Shown here: one piece after another, positions 10,853-20,104 of the stretch
Numbering within the stretch: the stretch's first letter is position 1
Layout of the letters: every line of letters begins with the position of its first letter
NCBI RefSeq assembly: GCF_000317025.1
Contig: NC_019689.1
Coordinates: 310,001 to 374,000 of the forward strand
DNA from: Pleurocapsa sp. PCC 7327
Lineage (GTDB): Bacteria > Cyanobacteriota > Cyanobacteriia > Cyanobacteriales > Microcystaceae
Length of the DNA stretch: 64,000 nt
Reading direction: 5' to 3'
The notes under the pieces: model-generated
What the model was told of the DNA's origin: nothing
What the model saw: the letters and a program-made list of their open reading frames with translations, nothing else
Database searches by the model: none
Position numbers and translations under genes: made by a program

Positions 10853-10874
10853 GCCAAGACATTAATTTCTTGGC
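10853..10874. repeat. Palindrome, copy 2 of a degenerate repeat pair
   Basis: GCCAAGACAT..AATTTCTTGGC, an imperfect version of the palindrome at 10328-10349 in the same orientation, followed by a similarly diverged right flank. The two copies bracket the frameshifted mini-gene. Confidence 0.65.
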
Positions 10875-10925
10875 TAATATACCAAGTTTACTGAAGTGGA
10901 CTCTTTATCAATTTGTGCAACAGAA

Positions 10926-12188
10926 CTATTTCCTGACTCGATAACCGATGTCGCGTCGGCAGTACTTGCCTGCAAATTCGATGCAATCTACGGCTTGGTA
11001 AACGCGAGCGATCGCATTTGCAAACGTATCTCCCGTTGCAGTTACGCCGAGAACGCGACCGCCGTCAGTAACGAGTTGCCTGTTTTGGAGTTTCGTTCCC
11101 GCATGAAAGACAATTGCGCCTGATGCTTCGGCTTTATCTATTCCCGCGATCGCCATTCCTTTTGCATACGCTCCCGGATATCCGGCAGAAGCTATGACTA
11201 CGCATACTGCACTGCCTGCTTTCCAGCGCAGCGGCGGGAAGTCGGCTAGTCGTTTTTCTGTGCAAGCGAGGAGCAGTTCGTCTAGAGGAGTCTCTAACAG
11301 AGGAAGAATAGCTTGCGTTTCTGGATCGCCAAAGCGACAATTGAATTCTAGTACTTTAGGCTCGCCTTGAGGCGAAATCATCAAGCCCGCATAAAGAACG
11401 CCTCGATAGTCGATTCCTCGACGGCGCAAGGCTTCAACAGTCGGTTTGAGGATGTCTTGCTCGATCTGCTGCATTAATTCTGGCGTAGCTATAGGAGCTG
11501 GGGCATAAGCGCCCATTCCTCCCGTATTGCTGCCCGTATCGCCTTCCCCAATGCGCTTGTGGTCTTGTGCCGGGAGTAGGAAACGGACGGTAAAACCGTC
11601 AGTTAGCGCGAGTACTGAGACTTCTTCGCCTAGCAAATACTCTTCAACGATTAGCTTGGTAAAGCCTTCTCGAAATAAAGTATCGATCGCAGCTTGCGCT
11701 TCTTCTACAGTAGCTGCTACGATAACTCCTTTTCCGGCTGCCAATCCGTCGGCTTTGACGACAATCGGCGCACCCTGTTGGGCAATGTAGGTTTTAGCGG
11801 CTTCGGCTTCTGTAAAGGTAGCCGATTTAGCAGTGGGCACGCCAGCTTCTTCCATCAATGCCTTTGCCCAAGACTTGCTCGCTTCGATTTGTGCTCCCGC
11901 TTGAGTGGGACCGAAGACTTTAATCTTATCGCGTTGGAGGCGATCGGCAATTCCCAGAGACAGAGGGAATTCCGGTCCGACTACCACCAAATCGATTCCT
12001 CTTTCTTGGGCGATGCGAGCGATGCTGTCGAAATCGTCTACCGATACCGCAATATTCTGACAGCCTTTTAGCCCTGCCGTGCCACCGTTACCCGGAGTGC
12101 AAATACAGCTTTCTACCTGGGGAGATTGTAGCAGTTTCCAGGCTAAAGCGTGTTCCCGACCCCCATTTCCAACAACTAGAACTTTCAC
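10926..12188 (-). CDS. purD: Phosphoribosylamine--glycine ligase PurD
   Basis: ATP-grasp enzyme that joins glycine to phosphoribosylamine in step two of purine synthesis. From the GTG at 12186-12188 the protein has 420 residues and begins with the family hallmark KVLVVGNGGREHALAWKLL. The open frame extends 31 codons further to 12281, but that extension is Arg/Ile-rich and unlike PurD, so GTG is preferred; an AGG lies just upstream. Visible motifs: VVVGPEFPLSLGIADRL, the ATP-grasp loop VVKADGLAAGKGV, GDTGSNTGGMGAYAP, and the metal-binding EFNCRFGDPETQ. The C-terminal DUF/PurD-C region follows at about 325-420. It is divergent from chlD with about 180 bp between their preferred starts. Confidence 0.95.
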   Translation of the reverse strand: MKVLVVGNGGREHALAWKLLQSPQVESCICTPGNGGTAGLKGCQNIAVSVDDFDSIARIAQERGIDLVVVGPEFPLSLGIADRLQRDKIKVFGPTQAGAQIEASKSWAKALMEEAGVPTAKSATFTEAEAAKTYIAQQGAPIVVKADGLAAGKGVIVAATVEEAQAAIDTLFREGFTKLIVEEYLLGEEVSVLALTDGFTVRFLLPAQDHKRIGEGDTGSNTGGMGAYAPAPIATPELMQQIEQDILKPTVEALRRRGIDYRGVLYAGLMISPQGEPKVLEFNCRFGDPETQAILPLLETPLDELLLACTEKRLADFPPLRWKAGSAVCVVIASAGYPGAYAKGMAIAGIDKAEASGAIVFHAGTKLQNRQLVTDGGRVLGVTATGDTFANAIARVYQAVDCIEFAGKYCRRDIGYRVRK

Positions 12189-12367
12189 CCTGCGCGATCT
12201 GTCTAACGTTTCATCTTTTAAGATTATCAGGGTTTTGGATAAGATAGAGGCGATCGCACCATAAATTCGTCGATCTACCAAAAGCGCGATCGCGCTCCAA
12301 CCTTTGAAGCCAACCCCCTTTGTGTTCTAAACTGGATCGTGCCAACCCAAATTCATCTTTCATTCCA

Positions 12368-14374
12368 ATGCCTGCTCTAACAACTTCTCGCACTAGCCTG
12401 AGCTTTCCTTTAACTGCCGTTGTCGGACAAGAAGCCATCAAACTCGCTCTGCTATTGGCTGCCGTCGATCCGGGATTGGGAGGGGTGGCGATCGCGGGTC
12501 GTCGGGGGACGGCAAAATCGGTATTAGCACGGGGAATTCACGCCCTACTGCCGCCGATTGAAGTCATTAAAGGCAGCCCTTTTAATTGCGATCCGGCTAA
12601 CCCGGACGAATGGGACGACAAAACGCAGCAATTGTATGGGAATGCGGCAGAAATTCCTACTGAAGTCATTCCTGCGCCTTTCGTACAAATTCCTTTAGGC
12701 GTGACAGAAGATCGACTGTTGGGATCGGTAGATGTGGAAGAGTCGGTCAAACGAGGGGAACCCATCTTTCAACCCGGATTGCTGGCAGAGGCGCACCGAG
12801 GCGTGTTGTACGTCGATGAGATTAACTTGCTCGACGACCAAATTGCCAATCAACTGCTAACCGTTTTAAGCGAAGGGCGCAATCAGATCGAACGGGAAGG
12901 GATTAGCTTTCAGCATCCATGCAAACCTATCTTAATTGCCACCTACAATCCAGAAGAAGGGGCGCTGCGAGAGCATTTACTCGATCGCATCGCGATCGCG
13001 CTTTCGGCGGATGGCGTGTTAAATTTAGACCAGCGAGTGGAAGCCATTAATCACGCGATCGCCTACGCCAATTCTCCCCAAGCTTTTATCGAGCAGTATG
13101 CTGGCGAGATAGACGACCTTAAAACCGAGATTATTCTGGCGCGGGAATGGTTGAAAGATGTCAAGATTAGCCGCGACCAGATTGCCTATCTCGTTGAAGA
13201 AGCCATTCGCGGCGGGGTAGAAGGACATCGGGCGGAAATTTTTGCCGTGCGAGTTGCCAAAGCCGCCGCCGCCCTAGAAGGACGCGATCGCGTTACGGCA
13301 GAAGACTTGCGAAGGGCAGTAGAATTCGTTATCGTGCCCAGGGCAACTCTACTGCAACCGCCACCGGAAGAGGCTCCCCCACCGCCTCCACCGCCTCAAG
13401 AACAGCCCAAAGACGAATCGCAACAAGACCAAGAGGAGCGAGAAGAGGAAAACCCAGAAGAACCCGAACAAGAACCCCCAGGCATCCCAGAGGAATTCGT
13501 TTTCGATCCCGAAGGAGTCGTTCTCGATCCCGCCGTGCTTTACTTCGCGCAGATGGCGCAGCGACAAGGGAAATCGGGAAGCCGCAGCTTGATTTTTTCG
13601 GAGGATCGAGGGCGCTATATCAAGCCGATGCTGCCCAAGGGCAAGGTCAAACGCATCGCGGTAGATGCCACCCTGCGGGCGGCTGCCCCCTACCAAAAAG
13701 CCCGCCGCTTGCGCCATCGGGATCGCAAGGTGATTATAGAAGAAGGGGATATCCGGTCAAAGCGACTCGCCAGAAAAGCGGGGGCATTGATCGTATTTGT
13801 GGTGGATGCTTCCGGTTCGATGGCCCTCAATCGCATGCAGTCGGCAAAAGGCGCAGTTTTGCGATTGCTTGCTGAAGCATACGAGAATCGCGACCAAGTT
13901 GCCTTGATTCCCTTCCGAGGCGAAAGGGCAGAGGTCTTGTTGCCGCCGACTCGTTCGATTGCTTTAGCGCGACGGCGCTTAGAAACCTTGCCCTGTGGCG
14001 GAGGTTCTCCTTTAGCCCACGGTTTGACGCAGGCGGTACACGTGGGGATGAATGCCAAGTTGTCTGGCGATATCGGTCAAGTGGTCATCGTGGCGATTAC
14101 TGACGGACGAGGAAATATTCCCTTGGCGAGATCGCTGGGCGAACCCTTACCTGAAGGAGAAAAGCCAGATATCAAGGGAGAGTTGTTAGAAATTGCTGCC
14201 AAGCTTCGTGCCCTGGGGATGAAGCTGTTAGTCATCGATACGGAAAGCAAGTTCGTATCGACTGGATTTGCCAAGGAGATAGCACTCAAAGCAGGTGGCA
14301 AATATTATCACCTGCCTAAAGCCAACGAACGCGCGATCGCGCAGATGGCTAAAGGCGCGATCGCGTCTCTATAA
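12368..14374 (+). CDS. chlD: Magnesium chelatase subunit ChlD
   Basis: ATPase-like subunit of the ChlIDH complex that inserts Mg2+ into protoporphyrin IX, the first committed step of chlorophyll synthesis. The frame is open from an ATG at 12320, but the ATG at 12368 (668 residues) starts nearer the conserved [19 protein letters not shown] region. An AAA+ domain comes first, with AGRRGTAKS in the Walker A position (about 43-51) and [12 protein letters not shown] as Walker B. A poly-Pro/acidic hinge follows (about 335-385). The C-terminal von Willebrand A domain carries the MIDAS motif DASGSMA at about 480. This AAA+-hinge-VWA layout separates ChlD from the shorter ChlI. It diverges from purD. 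Confidence 0.97.
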   Translation: MPALTTSRTSLSFPLTAVVGQEAIKLALLLAAVDPGLGGVAIAGRRGTAKSVLARGIHALLPPIEVIKGSPFNCDPANPDEWDDKTQQLYGNAAEIPTEVIPAPFVQIPLGVTEDRLLGSVDVEESVKRGEPIFQPGLLAEAHRGVLYVDEINLLDDQIANQLLTVLSEGRNQIEREGISFQHPCKPILIATYNPEEGALREHLLDRIAIALSADGVLNLDQRVEAINHAIAYANSPQAFIEQYAGEIDDLKTEIILAREWLKDVKISRDQIAYLVEEAIRGGVEGHRAEIFAVRVAKAAAALEGRDRVTAEDLRRAVEFVIVPRATLLQPPPEEAPPPPPPPQEQPKDESQQDQEEREEENPEEPEQEPPGIPEEFVFDPEGVVLDPAVLYFAQMAQRQGKSGSRSLIFSEDRGRYIKPMLPKGKVKRIAVDATLRAAAPYQKARRLRHRDRKVIIEEGDIRSKRLARKAGALIVFVVDASGSMALNRMQSAKGAVLRLLAEAYENRDQVALIPFRGERAEVLLPPTRSIALARRRLETLPCGGGSPLAHGLTQAVHVGMNAKLSGDIGQVVIVAITDGRGNIPLARSLGEPLPEGEKPDIKGELLEIAAKLRALGMKLLVIDTESKFVSTGFAKEIALKAGGKYYHLPKANERAIAQMAKGAIASL

Positions 14375-14380
14375 ATTGGT

Positions 14381-14545
14381 TTAACGCCCCCCAGGCAGGT
14401 CGAGAAAAAGAATTGCCATAATCAGAGCAAGAGTGACGAAGGGGACGACAGCAAAAACGAATAAGATTATGGGGGTCAACTGAGGATTTCTCAAGATTAG
14501 GTCGAGAGGAGTTCTGAAATTTGAGAACTTTTCTGAGTTTTTCAT
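14381..14545 (-). CDS. Small membrane protein (54 aa), unassigned
   Basis: A complete frame of 54 residues: a polar N-terminus (MKNSEKFSNFRTPLDLILRN), one long hydrophobic helix at about 24-49, and the tail DLPGGR. An AGGGGA ribosome binding site precedes the ATG by about 7 nt. The gene converges on chlD, with 6 nt between the two stop codons, and no other gene explains this spacer. I do not recognise the family. A single helix with a short stromal-side leader resembles the accessory subunits of thylakoid complexes, but no partner can be inferred from the sequence alone. Confidence 0.62.
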   Translation of the reverse strand: MKNSEKFSNFRTPLDLILRNPQLTPIILFVFAVVPFVTLALIMAILFLDLPGGR

Positions 14546-14628
14546 CTTCGTTCCCCTACTGCTAGTAAGAGATCTATGCTTCTAATTTATCGGCTGGCGC
14601 TTTTGTAGGATTCGGTGCGAATCAATTC

Positions 14629-17121
14629 TTATAAAAGAGGGGAAAGAATCATCCAAGCTTTAATTAGGTTTCCCTGCATGAGGGCGGCAATGCCATTTAA
14701 CGCCTGAATTTCGCGGTCATCGGGTTTGAGTTCTAGGGCAGGTTGAAGTACCTTCTGTGCTGCTTTGGGTTGCCAGTCATAGAGATAGACAAAGGCAAGA
14801 TAGGCATGAGCGTAGGCGTTGTTTGGATCGAGTTGTACGAGATTTTTTAAAGCCGCGATCGCGCTGGGCGCATCTTCTTGCAAAACTCTAGCTAAAACTA
14901 ACCCATAAGTCCAATCCAATTTTTTGTCTCCAATTGGAGACATTTTCGTCAAACGATATTCTAAAGTCTGTGCTGCTTGCTCTAAATAGTCTTGAATGGG
15001 ATCGTATTGATTCAGGCGTGCAACTTGCTCGAACACGGGTGCCAAGCCTTTCGGTCCTTTTTGTAAATTTAACGCTAGTTTTCTCAATTGCGTGACCAAA
15101 TCTAATTCTGGTGCGGGTACGGCAGGCGCATTGGGGTCGATCGCAATGGTGGCTGGGGGAACGGTTAAGGGATAGGTTTCTCCCGTGGCGCGATTGAGAT
15201 AGGTAGCAGTGAGGATATAATCGCCCCCCGCGACTTCTGCATCAGGAAGCATGGCAGTCTGTTCGATGACGCGAAAAGCTTGACTGGTAGCATTGGATTG
15301 TCCCGAATATAAAGTTCCCATGCCAATGCCGCGATCGTGCAGCCAAAAAGAATTCGAGTTAGATTGTGAAATTTCCTTTGGAATCCAAGTCAACAATACT
15401 AAACCCGATTCTAATTGTTCCCAGGAACCCGACCACTCGTAGGTAATAGGGACGGGAACGCCAGGAGGAACTCTAGTAGGAACGATGACGCGATCTAAGT
15501 ACACCTTTTCCCTCGTTTGAGAGAGGGGTTCGACGGTAACGGAAGGCGATCGCCGATGATAAAGCTTGAGAGTAGTATCATCTGGCAATTGCCAACTTTG
15601 CTGGAGACGAAAGGCTGGATTAGTCTCTAAACGGTTAGCGAAGGCTAATTGTGCTTCTCGTGCCATGCCATTATCGCCTGTTTTGGCCAGCAACCAATCG
15701 AGCGATCGCTCGTCCTGCGCCACTTGTTCTACACTAGAACCGAGTTCTCGTCCGTATACCTGACGTTTTTCTAGTGCCCCAAAATAGTTGAGCGTATCGT
15801 GATTAATTGAAGGCGTACTGGGAATTACACCCAAATTCGCCCGCAGATAAGGAGTCGTCTCAATAATTTCCTCAATGACTTGAGGATTGGGCACTTCTGC
15901 ACCCAGATAGGGATAGGATAAACCACCGGGACTTAACGCGATCGCAACTCCTCCCATTCCTGCCAGGGGAAACAATTTGCCGCACATCACCAAAAAAGCC
16001 AATCCTACCGTTAGCCAACGAACGATTTGCCATCGTCCTCGCCACAGAGTCAGACAATAGGCTAAAAATACTGCCAGGATTGGCAGGTATGACATGATAT
16101 AGCGATTATCTTTATTAAAAATGGCAGAACAGATTAAATAAGCGCTAATAAAATAAAGGGCTAACCAAGCTATACTTCTGCTTACTTTCTTGTTATCTAA
16201 CTCTTTAGGAAATCTCCCCAATAAATGCAGCAGCAAACCGACTAAAGGAACGATTAGCAATGCCCAAGAAAAGGCTTTTGGCAAATCGTTCCAATAATAG
16301 GTCCACGCTGCTAGCGTATTAAGGGGAGGATCTCCCTCAAGCGTGGCAGGAATTGCATTTGAGTTCTGGGCAGTACTGAATAGATAAATCCAGTTAGTAC
16401 GATACCAAGGCATCCAAATAGGAACAGAAACCAGAAAACTTGTTATTAATTGGGCGATTCTCGACCATTTTCGCTGCCAGAGATAACTAACTCCCAACCA
16501 CAGCAGAGGCACGAATATAAAAAACATGACACTCTGTTTGGTTAATAGGGCTAAACCCCAACTAATTCCGAAAATTACTGCCCATAGCCATTCTCCTAAC
16601 CAGGTTTTCTGACTGCGCCAGATGGTTAAACAGCAAAAAGAGGCGACGGTTAAAGTCATCAATGGAGTATCGATGAGATAAGTCAGTCGCGCTTCATACA
16701 GTCTGGGCAACAGCACGCACAACCCCGCCGCCCATAAACCAACTTGCCCACTGAAGAGGGTTTTACTGATGCGGTATGTTGAAATCAGCAAAATCGCACT
16801 GTAGAGGAAATTGACCAGTAATGCTTGGTCATTTCCCGTTCCAAAAACTTGTTGAAAGGGTGCAGTGAGAATATAAGTAAGAGGCGGATATTTCGTCGAA
16901 AGCATCCAAAAGCTTCGCCACCATTGCCCGTCGAATAATTGAGGATTTTGGAGAGCATCTAAATATTTTAGAGAGAGAGTGAGGTGATTACTTTGATCCC
17001 AAGCTGGGACAGAACGATCCAAAGCCAACCACAGGCGATCGCACAAGTTACTCGCTAACCAAATCATTCCCAGAATTTTTATCGCCTGAGATTTGGTTAT
17101 GGAAACTTGCTCTTTTGGCAT
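14629..17121 (-). CDS. GT-C membrane glycosyltransferase with C-terminal TPR-like domain
   Basis: A large membrane protein of 830 residues from the ATG at 17121 (a TTG six codons upstream is possible but less likely). The first half holds roughly ten to twelve hydrophobic helices. An acidic motif, AWDQSNHLTLSL, lies in the first external loop, followed by STKYPPLTYIL, as in PMT/ArnT-type GT-C enzymes. A soluble beta-rich region follows (about 500-690). The last roughly 100 residues repeat a TPR-like pattern (LVQLDPNNAYAHAYLAFVYL, then ALELKPDDREIQALNGIAAL). It probably transfers a lipid-linked sugar at the outer membrane face; substrate unknown. It is divergent from the hydratase-like gene at 17168, with a shared promoter region of under 50 bp. 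Confidence 0.8.
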   Translation of the reverse strand: MPKEQVSITKSQAIKILGMIWLASNLCDRLWLALDRSVPAWDQSNHLTLSLKYLDALQNPQLFDGQWWRSFWMLSTKYPPLTYILTAPFQQVFGTGNDQALLVNFLYSAILLISTYRISKTLFSGQVGLWAAGLCVLLPRLYEARLTYLIDTPLMTLTVASFCCLTIWRSQKTWLGEWLWAVIFGISWGLALLTKQSVMFFIFVPLLWLGVSYLWQRKWSRIAQLITSFLVSVPIWMPWYRTNWIYLFSTAQNSNAIPATLEGDPPLNTLAAWTYYWNDLPKAFSWALLIVPLVGLLLHLLGRFPKELDNKKVSRSIAWLALYFISAYLICSAIFNKDNRYIMSYLPILAVFLAYCLTLWRGRWQIVRWLTVGLAFLVMCGKLFPLAGMGGVAIALSPGGLSYPYLGAEVPNPQVIEEIIETTPYLRANLGVIPSTPSINHDTLNYFGALEKRQVYGRELGSSVEQVAQDERSLDWLLAKTGDNGMAREAQLAFANRLETNPAFRLQQSWQLPDDTTLKLYHRRSPSVTVEPLSQTREKVYLDRVIVPTRVPPGVPVPITYEWSGSWEQLESGLVLLTWIPKEISQSNSNSFWLHDRGIGMGTLYSGQSNATSQAFRVIEQTAMLPDAEVAGGDYILTATYLNRATGETYPLTVPPATIAIDPNAPAVPAPELDLVTQLRKLALNLQKGPKGLAPVFEQVARLNQYDPIQDYLEQAAQTLEYRLTKMSPIGDKKLDWTYGLVLARVLQEDAPSAIAALKNLVQLDPNNAYAHAYLAFVYLYDWQPKAAQKVLQPALELKPDDREIQALNGIAALMQGNLIKAWMILSPLL

Positions 17122-17167
17122 GAGAGTATATTTAAACAATCTTACTTCTTACTCACTCTATCAAACT

Positions 17168-18112
17168 ATGAAAAAAAATAAAGTTTTTGTTTTGTCTTTT
17201 CTAATTGCCCTTCAAATCATCTTTTTACAGTCAGTTACACCAAGGATTTCTTTATCCAAAATAGGAAAAGAGATATCGCGTTTTAAGCAAAATCAAAAGT
17301 CGATAACGATCGCTCAATTTAATAACCGAGCTTTAGCTAAAGAAATTGCCGATCGCTATCTCAAGAAAATTCCTCTCCAATCGCTTCCCGATAATTTAAC
17401 TTTAGGGCAGGCTTTACAAGTTCAAGACCAATTTGTTCGACTTCTTGTTCCGAGTTACGGCAAGCCGATTGGTTATAAAGCTGGACTGACTAATAAAGAC
17501 GTACAAGCTAAATTCAATAGCGATCGCCCCGTTTCTGGCATCTTGTTAGAAAAAATGTTACTCAAAAGTGGTGCGACTGTTCCAGCAAATTTCGGCACTC
17601 GACCTCTAATCGAAGGCGATTTGATGGTTAGAGTCGGTAGCGAAACAATTAATACTGCCAGAACGCCACAAGAAGTTTTAGCCGCACTCGATGCCGTTAT
17701 TCCCTTTTTAGAATTGCCCGATCTAGTTTATGCAGAAAATATCAAATTAACTGCCCCAAAAATAGTCGCTATTAATGTTGGTGCTAGATCGGGAATTATG
17801 GGAGAATCGATTCCTTTAACTAATATTAATGAATGGCAAGAAAAGTTAGGAAAAATTCAACTAATTATTCGCGATCGCGATGGAAAACAACTAGCCATTG
17901 GAGAGAGTAAAACTTTATTAGGCGACCCAGTAAAAGCTATTGTTTGGTTACGAGATGACTTGCAATCGCGAGGAAAATTCCTAAAAAAAGGAGATTTATT
18001 ATCTTTAGGAACGATTACACCGGTTATTTCCGTAAAATCTAAAATGATAATTTGCGCTCAATATATCGGTTTAGATGACAACCTAGTGAAGATATTTGTC
18101 AAGTTTAAATAA
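17168..18112 (+). CDS. Exported 2-keto-4-pentenoate hydratase-like (FAH superfamily) protein
   Basis: A 314-residue protein whose body (about 50-314) resembles MhpD-type 2-oxopent-4-enoate hydratases of the fumarylacetoacetate hydrolase fold: GYKAGLTNKDVQ, SGILLEKML and the metal-site segment PLIEGDLMVRVG are recognisable. In cytosolic relatives the enzyme hydrates a dienol from aromatic meta-cleavage. This one has an unusual N-terminus: MKKNKVFVLSFLIALQIIFL is a positively charged start plus one hydrophobic helix, as in a signal peptide or anchor. No aromatic catabolism genes are nearby. The ATG at 17168 is preferred over upstream in-frame starts because it begins exactly at the signal-like segment. 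A catalytic role in the periplasm is inference. Confidence 0.75.
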   Translation: MKKNKVFVLSFLIALQIIFLQSVTPRISLSKIGKEISRFKQNQKSITIAQFNNRALAKEIADRYLKKIPLQSLPDNLTLGQALQVQDQFVRLLVPSYGKPIGYKAGLTNKDVQAKFNSDRPVSGILLEKMLLKSGATVPANFGTRPLIEGDLMVRVGSETINTARTPQEVLAALDAVIPFLELPDLVYAENIKLTAPKIVAINVGARSGIMGESIPLTNINEWQEKLGKIQLIIRDRDGKQLAIGESKTLLGDPVKAIVWLRDDLQSRGKFLKKGDLLSLGTITPVISVKSKMIICAQYIGLDDNLVKIFVKFK

Positions 18113-18297
18113 CAATTTTTTACTCTAGTAAATCTCAAAAATCTATCAGCAATCTAGACAGGTATTACTAACAAAATCAATTAAATTTTTCATTATTGTT
18201 ATTACTTCTTGCTTCTGTTATATTAAAATTTGCTCAGAAATCAAAATCAATAAAACTCTAAAGCGATCGTAAAATAGGATTTTTATTTTCTTGTCTG

Positions 18298-19611
18298 TTA
18301 AAAAATAAAGGTAAGTTCTAGTTCCCAAATTTGAGATTGAAATCGAATAATTTCAATTTGTTGGATAAATTCTCGAAAATAAAATCGCCGTTCCGCTTCT
18401 GATAAATCGAGCCAAAACTGAGGTAGGGATACAGCTTGAGCGATAACTTTTAAATCTCCGGGCGGCAAACTATTGAGTTTACTTGTCAATTGAGAAATTT
18501 CTGTCTGCAATTTATAACGGCGTAATGCAGCTGTTTCTTCATCTAAAATTCCTTGTTTTTTTAGAGAAGATAATTGCTCAATAATTGCTTGTTTTGTATG
18601 GATTTCCGATCTGAGCCTTTCTTTAATTCCCTCTGGATTAGGTAAGTTTAATTTCGCTACTGTTCGAGGTAAATCTTCGCAGATGCGATCGATAGTTTTT
18701 TCGAGGACTTCCTGATAGGAAATAGCGCTACATTTCGGAAGCAAAGGACAGTTCATCGGACGCAGATAGAGATATTCTTTTTTTTTCCCTCTGGCAGTCA
18801 CGCGGGTAATTGTCATGTGAGATTGACACTGCCCACAGATAACTAAACCTGCTAGAGAACGGGGGGCGCTAGCAGTCCGAGAGGGCAAACGTCCGTTGCG
18901 ACGCAGCAGGCGATCGATCTGAGCCGCTTCTTCTCTCGATATAATGGGGACGTGAGTATCGGGGACAATCTCATTATTTTGATAGGCGAGATCGCCTCGA
19001 TAAACTGGATTGGTCAACCAATTTCGACCTGTAGATACTGAAATTTTTTTCCCGTACCTTTTTTCTAGATAGCGGACGGCGCCGCGTAGGGAACCAAATA
19101 GCAAAAAGCGTTCAAAAAACTCTTTAACGACTGGGGCAGTGCTGCGATCGAGGATATAGCGATCTTTGCCGCGACGATAGCCGTAGGGGGCTTTTCCTGG
19201 CGGCGGTAAAGCTTTGATTCGGTTGCGGGCGTGCCCTTGACGGAGGCGGCGGCGATGCTTAATATATTGTATTTCGTGCAGGAGTTTAGTTAAATTTGCT
19301 CGAAGATCGCTCGTGGGAGCATCTTTCAGTTGGAAAGAATTGTAATTTTGTTCTGTGGCAACGATCGCTACGCCGAGAGTTTCAAGTTGAGTCATGCGAT
19401 CGCTAATTTCTTTTACAGAATCTCCTAATTCTTCTAAGTTACGAATTAATAAGTACTCTGGAGTATTTATTTGACAATCTTCTAATAATTGAAATAACTG
19501 CTGGCGCTTGCCCAAATCTTGATAAATTTTATCGACTTCTAAACCCCAAATCGATCGATCTGGCGGAGATTCTAGGAAAGGGTCGCTGTAGGAATAGGCG
19601 ATAATTTTCAT
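18298..19611 (-). CDS. Large serine recombinase-family protein
   Basis: A 437-residue member of the resolvase/invertase superfamily with the large-serine-recombinase architecture. A resolvase-like N-domain (about 1-115) comes first. A recombinase domain (about 140-230) follows with GKAPYGYRRGKDRY and LTNPVYRGDLAYQNN, then a zinc-ribbon (CGQCQSHM ... NCPLLPKC, about 260-295) and a C-terminal coiled-coil-like region (about 315-370). Active enzymes start with a Y-x-R-x-S motif; here the N-terminus reads IIAYSYSDPFLES, so a serine is present but the neighbouring Arg is not, and LIRNLEELGDSV stands where the Arg-rich helix is expected. No att sites, phage genes or transposon ends are evident nearby. 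It could be a conserved cyanobacterial recombinase of the XisF type, or an enzyme with an altered active site. Confidence 0.85.
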   Translation of the reverse strand: MKIIAYSYSDPFLESPPDRSIWGLEVDKIYQDLGKRQQLFQLLEDCQINTPEYLLIRNLEELGDSVKEISDRMTQLETLGVAIVATEQNYNSFQLKDAPTSDLRANLTKLLHEIQYIKHRRRLRQGHARNRIKALPPPGKAPYGYRRGKDRYILDRSTAPVVKEFFERFLLFGSLRGAVRYLEKRYGKKISVSTGRNWLTNPVYRGDLAYQNNEIVPDTHVPIISREEAAQIDRLLRRNGRLPSRTASAPRSLAGLVICGQCQSHMTITRVTARGKKKEYLYLRPMNCPLLPKCSAISYQEVLEKTIDRICEDLPRTVAKLNLPNPEGIKERLRSEIHTKQAIIEQLSSLKKQGILDEETAALRRYKLQTEISQLTSKLNSLPPGDLKVIAQAVSLPQFWLDLSEAERRFYFREFIQQIEIIRFQSQIWELELTFIF

Positions 19612-19616
19612 GGGAT

Positions 19617-19645
19617 GAATTCTGAATTTTGAATTCTGAATTCTA
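19617..19645. repeat. Heptad tandem repeat (GAATTCT type)
   Basis: Four imperfect tandem copies of a 7-nt unit (GAATTCT, GAATTTT, GAATTCT, GAATTCT) between the recombinase start and the VOC gene end. It belongs with the other 7-nt tandem repeats in this window. Confidence 0.75.
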
Positions 19646-19647
19646 AC

Positions 19648-20010
19648 TTACGCTTGACCGATCTCGATAATATTGCCGTCGGGATCTTTGGTAAAACAAG
19701 CCGATCGCCCAGAGGCACTCATTTGTACGGGATATCCTTGCGATTGCAAGAGGGCGATCGCTTCGCCTAAATTATCGACTGCTACGGCAAAATGGGGATT
19801 GCGACCCCATTTTTCTGTATTGGACAGAGTTGTAGAGAAATTGGAATGAACGATGAGATGAATTTGATAATCGCCGATTTGATACCAAGCCCCAGGATAT
19901 TTTAAAGTGCGATCGACTTTAGATAAACCTAAAACTTTGCCGTAGAAATGTTCGGCTTTTTCCAGATTAGAAACTAAAATTGCCGTATGAAGGCATTTTG
20001 TTATTTGCAT
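19648..20010 (-). CDS. VOC-family (glyoxalase/bleomycin resistance-like) protein
   Basis: A 120-residue protein with the paired beta-alpha-beta-beta-beta modules of the vicinal oxygen chelate superfamily. The N-terminal half has LHTAILVSNLEKAEHFYGKV with the metal-ligand His (His8), then WYQIGDYQIHLIVHS. The second half contains HFAVAVDNLGEAIALL and ends FTKDPDGNIIEIGQ with the terminal Glu ligand. The fold and H/H/E pattern suggest a small divalent-metal enzyme such as a lactoylglutathione lyase relative. A glyoxalase II gene (gloB) is only 450 bp further along on the same strand, which fits a role in aldehyde detoxification, but the reaction cannot be fixed from sequence alone. Confidence 0.85.
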   Translation of the reverse strand: MQITKCLHTAILVSNLEKAEHFYGKVLGLSKVDRTLKYPGAWYQIGDYQIHLIVHSNFSTTLSNTEKWGRNPHFAVAVDNLGEAIALLQSQGYPVQMSASGRSACFTKDPDGNIIEIGQA

Positions 20011-20057
20011 AAAAAATTAACTGACAAAAATTTTCTAATTCTAATTTTTTCAAGTTT

Positions 20058-20087
20058 TGTAGAGACGCGATGTATCGCGTCTCTACA
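20058..20087. repeat. 30-nt near-perfect palindrome
   Basis: Arms TGTAGAGACGCGAT / ATCGCGTCTCTACA, 14 bp each, separated by 2 nt. There is no T-run on either side, so it is better described as an interspersed palindromic repeat than a terminator. The same GAGACGCGAT word recurs near 361 and 31560. Confidence 0.8.
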
Positions 20088-20104
20088 GTTGCTTGTTTAA
20101 GAAC

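Noticed and set aside
18298-19611. Prophage or integrative element around the serine recombinase
   Set aside because: No structural, lysis or replication phage genes and no flanking direct repeats suggesting att sites were found.
20058-20087. Terminator between DUF427 and the VOC gene
   Set aside because: The palindrome is strong, but neither side has a T-run in the direction of transcription.
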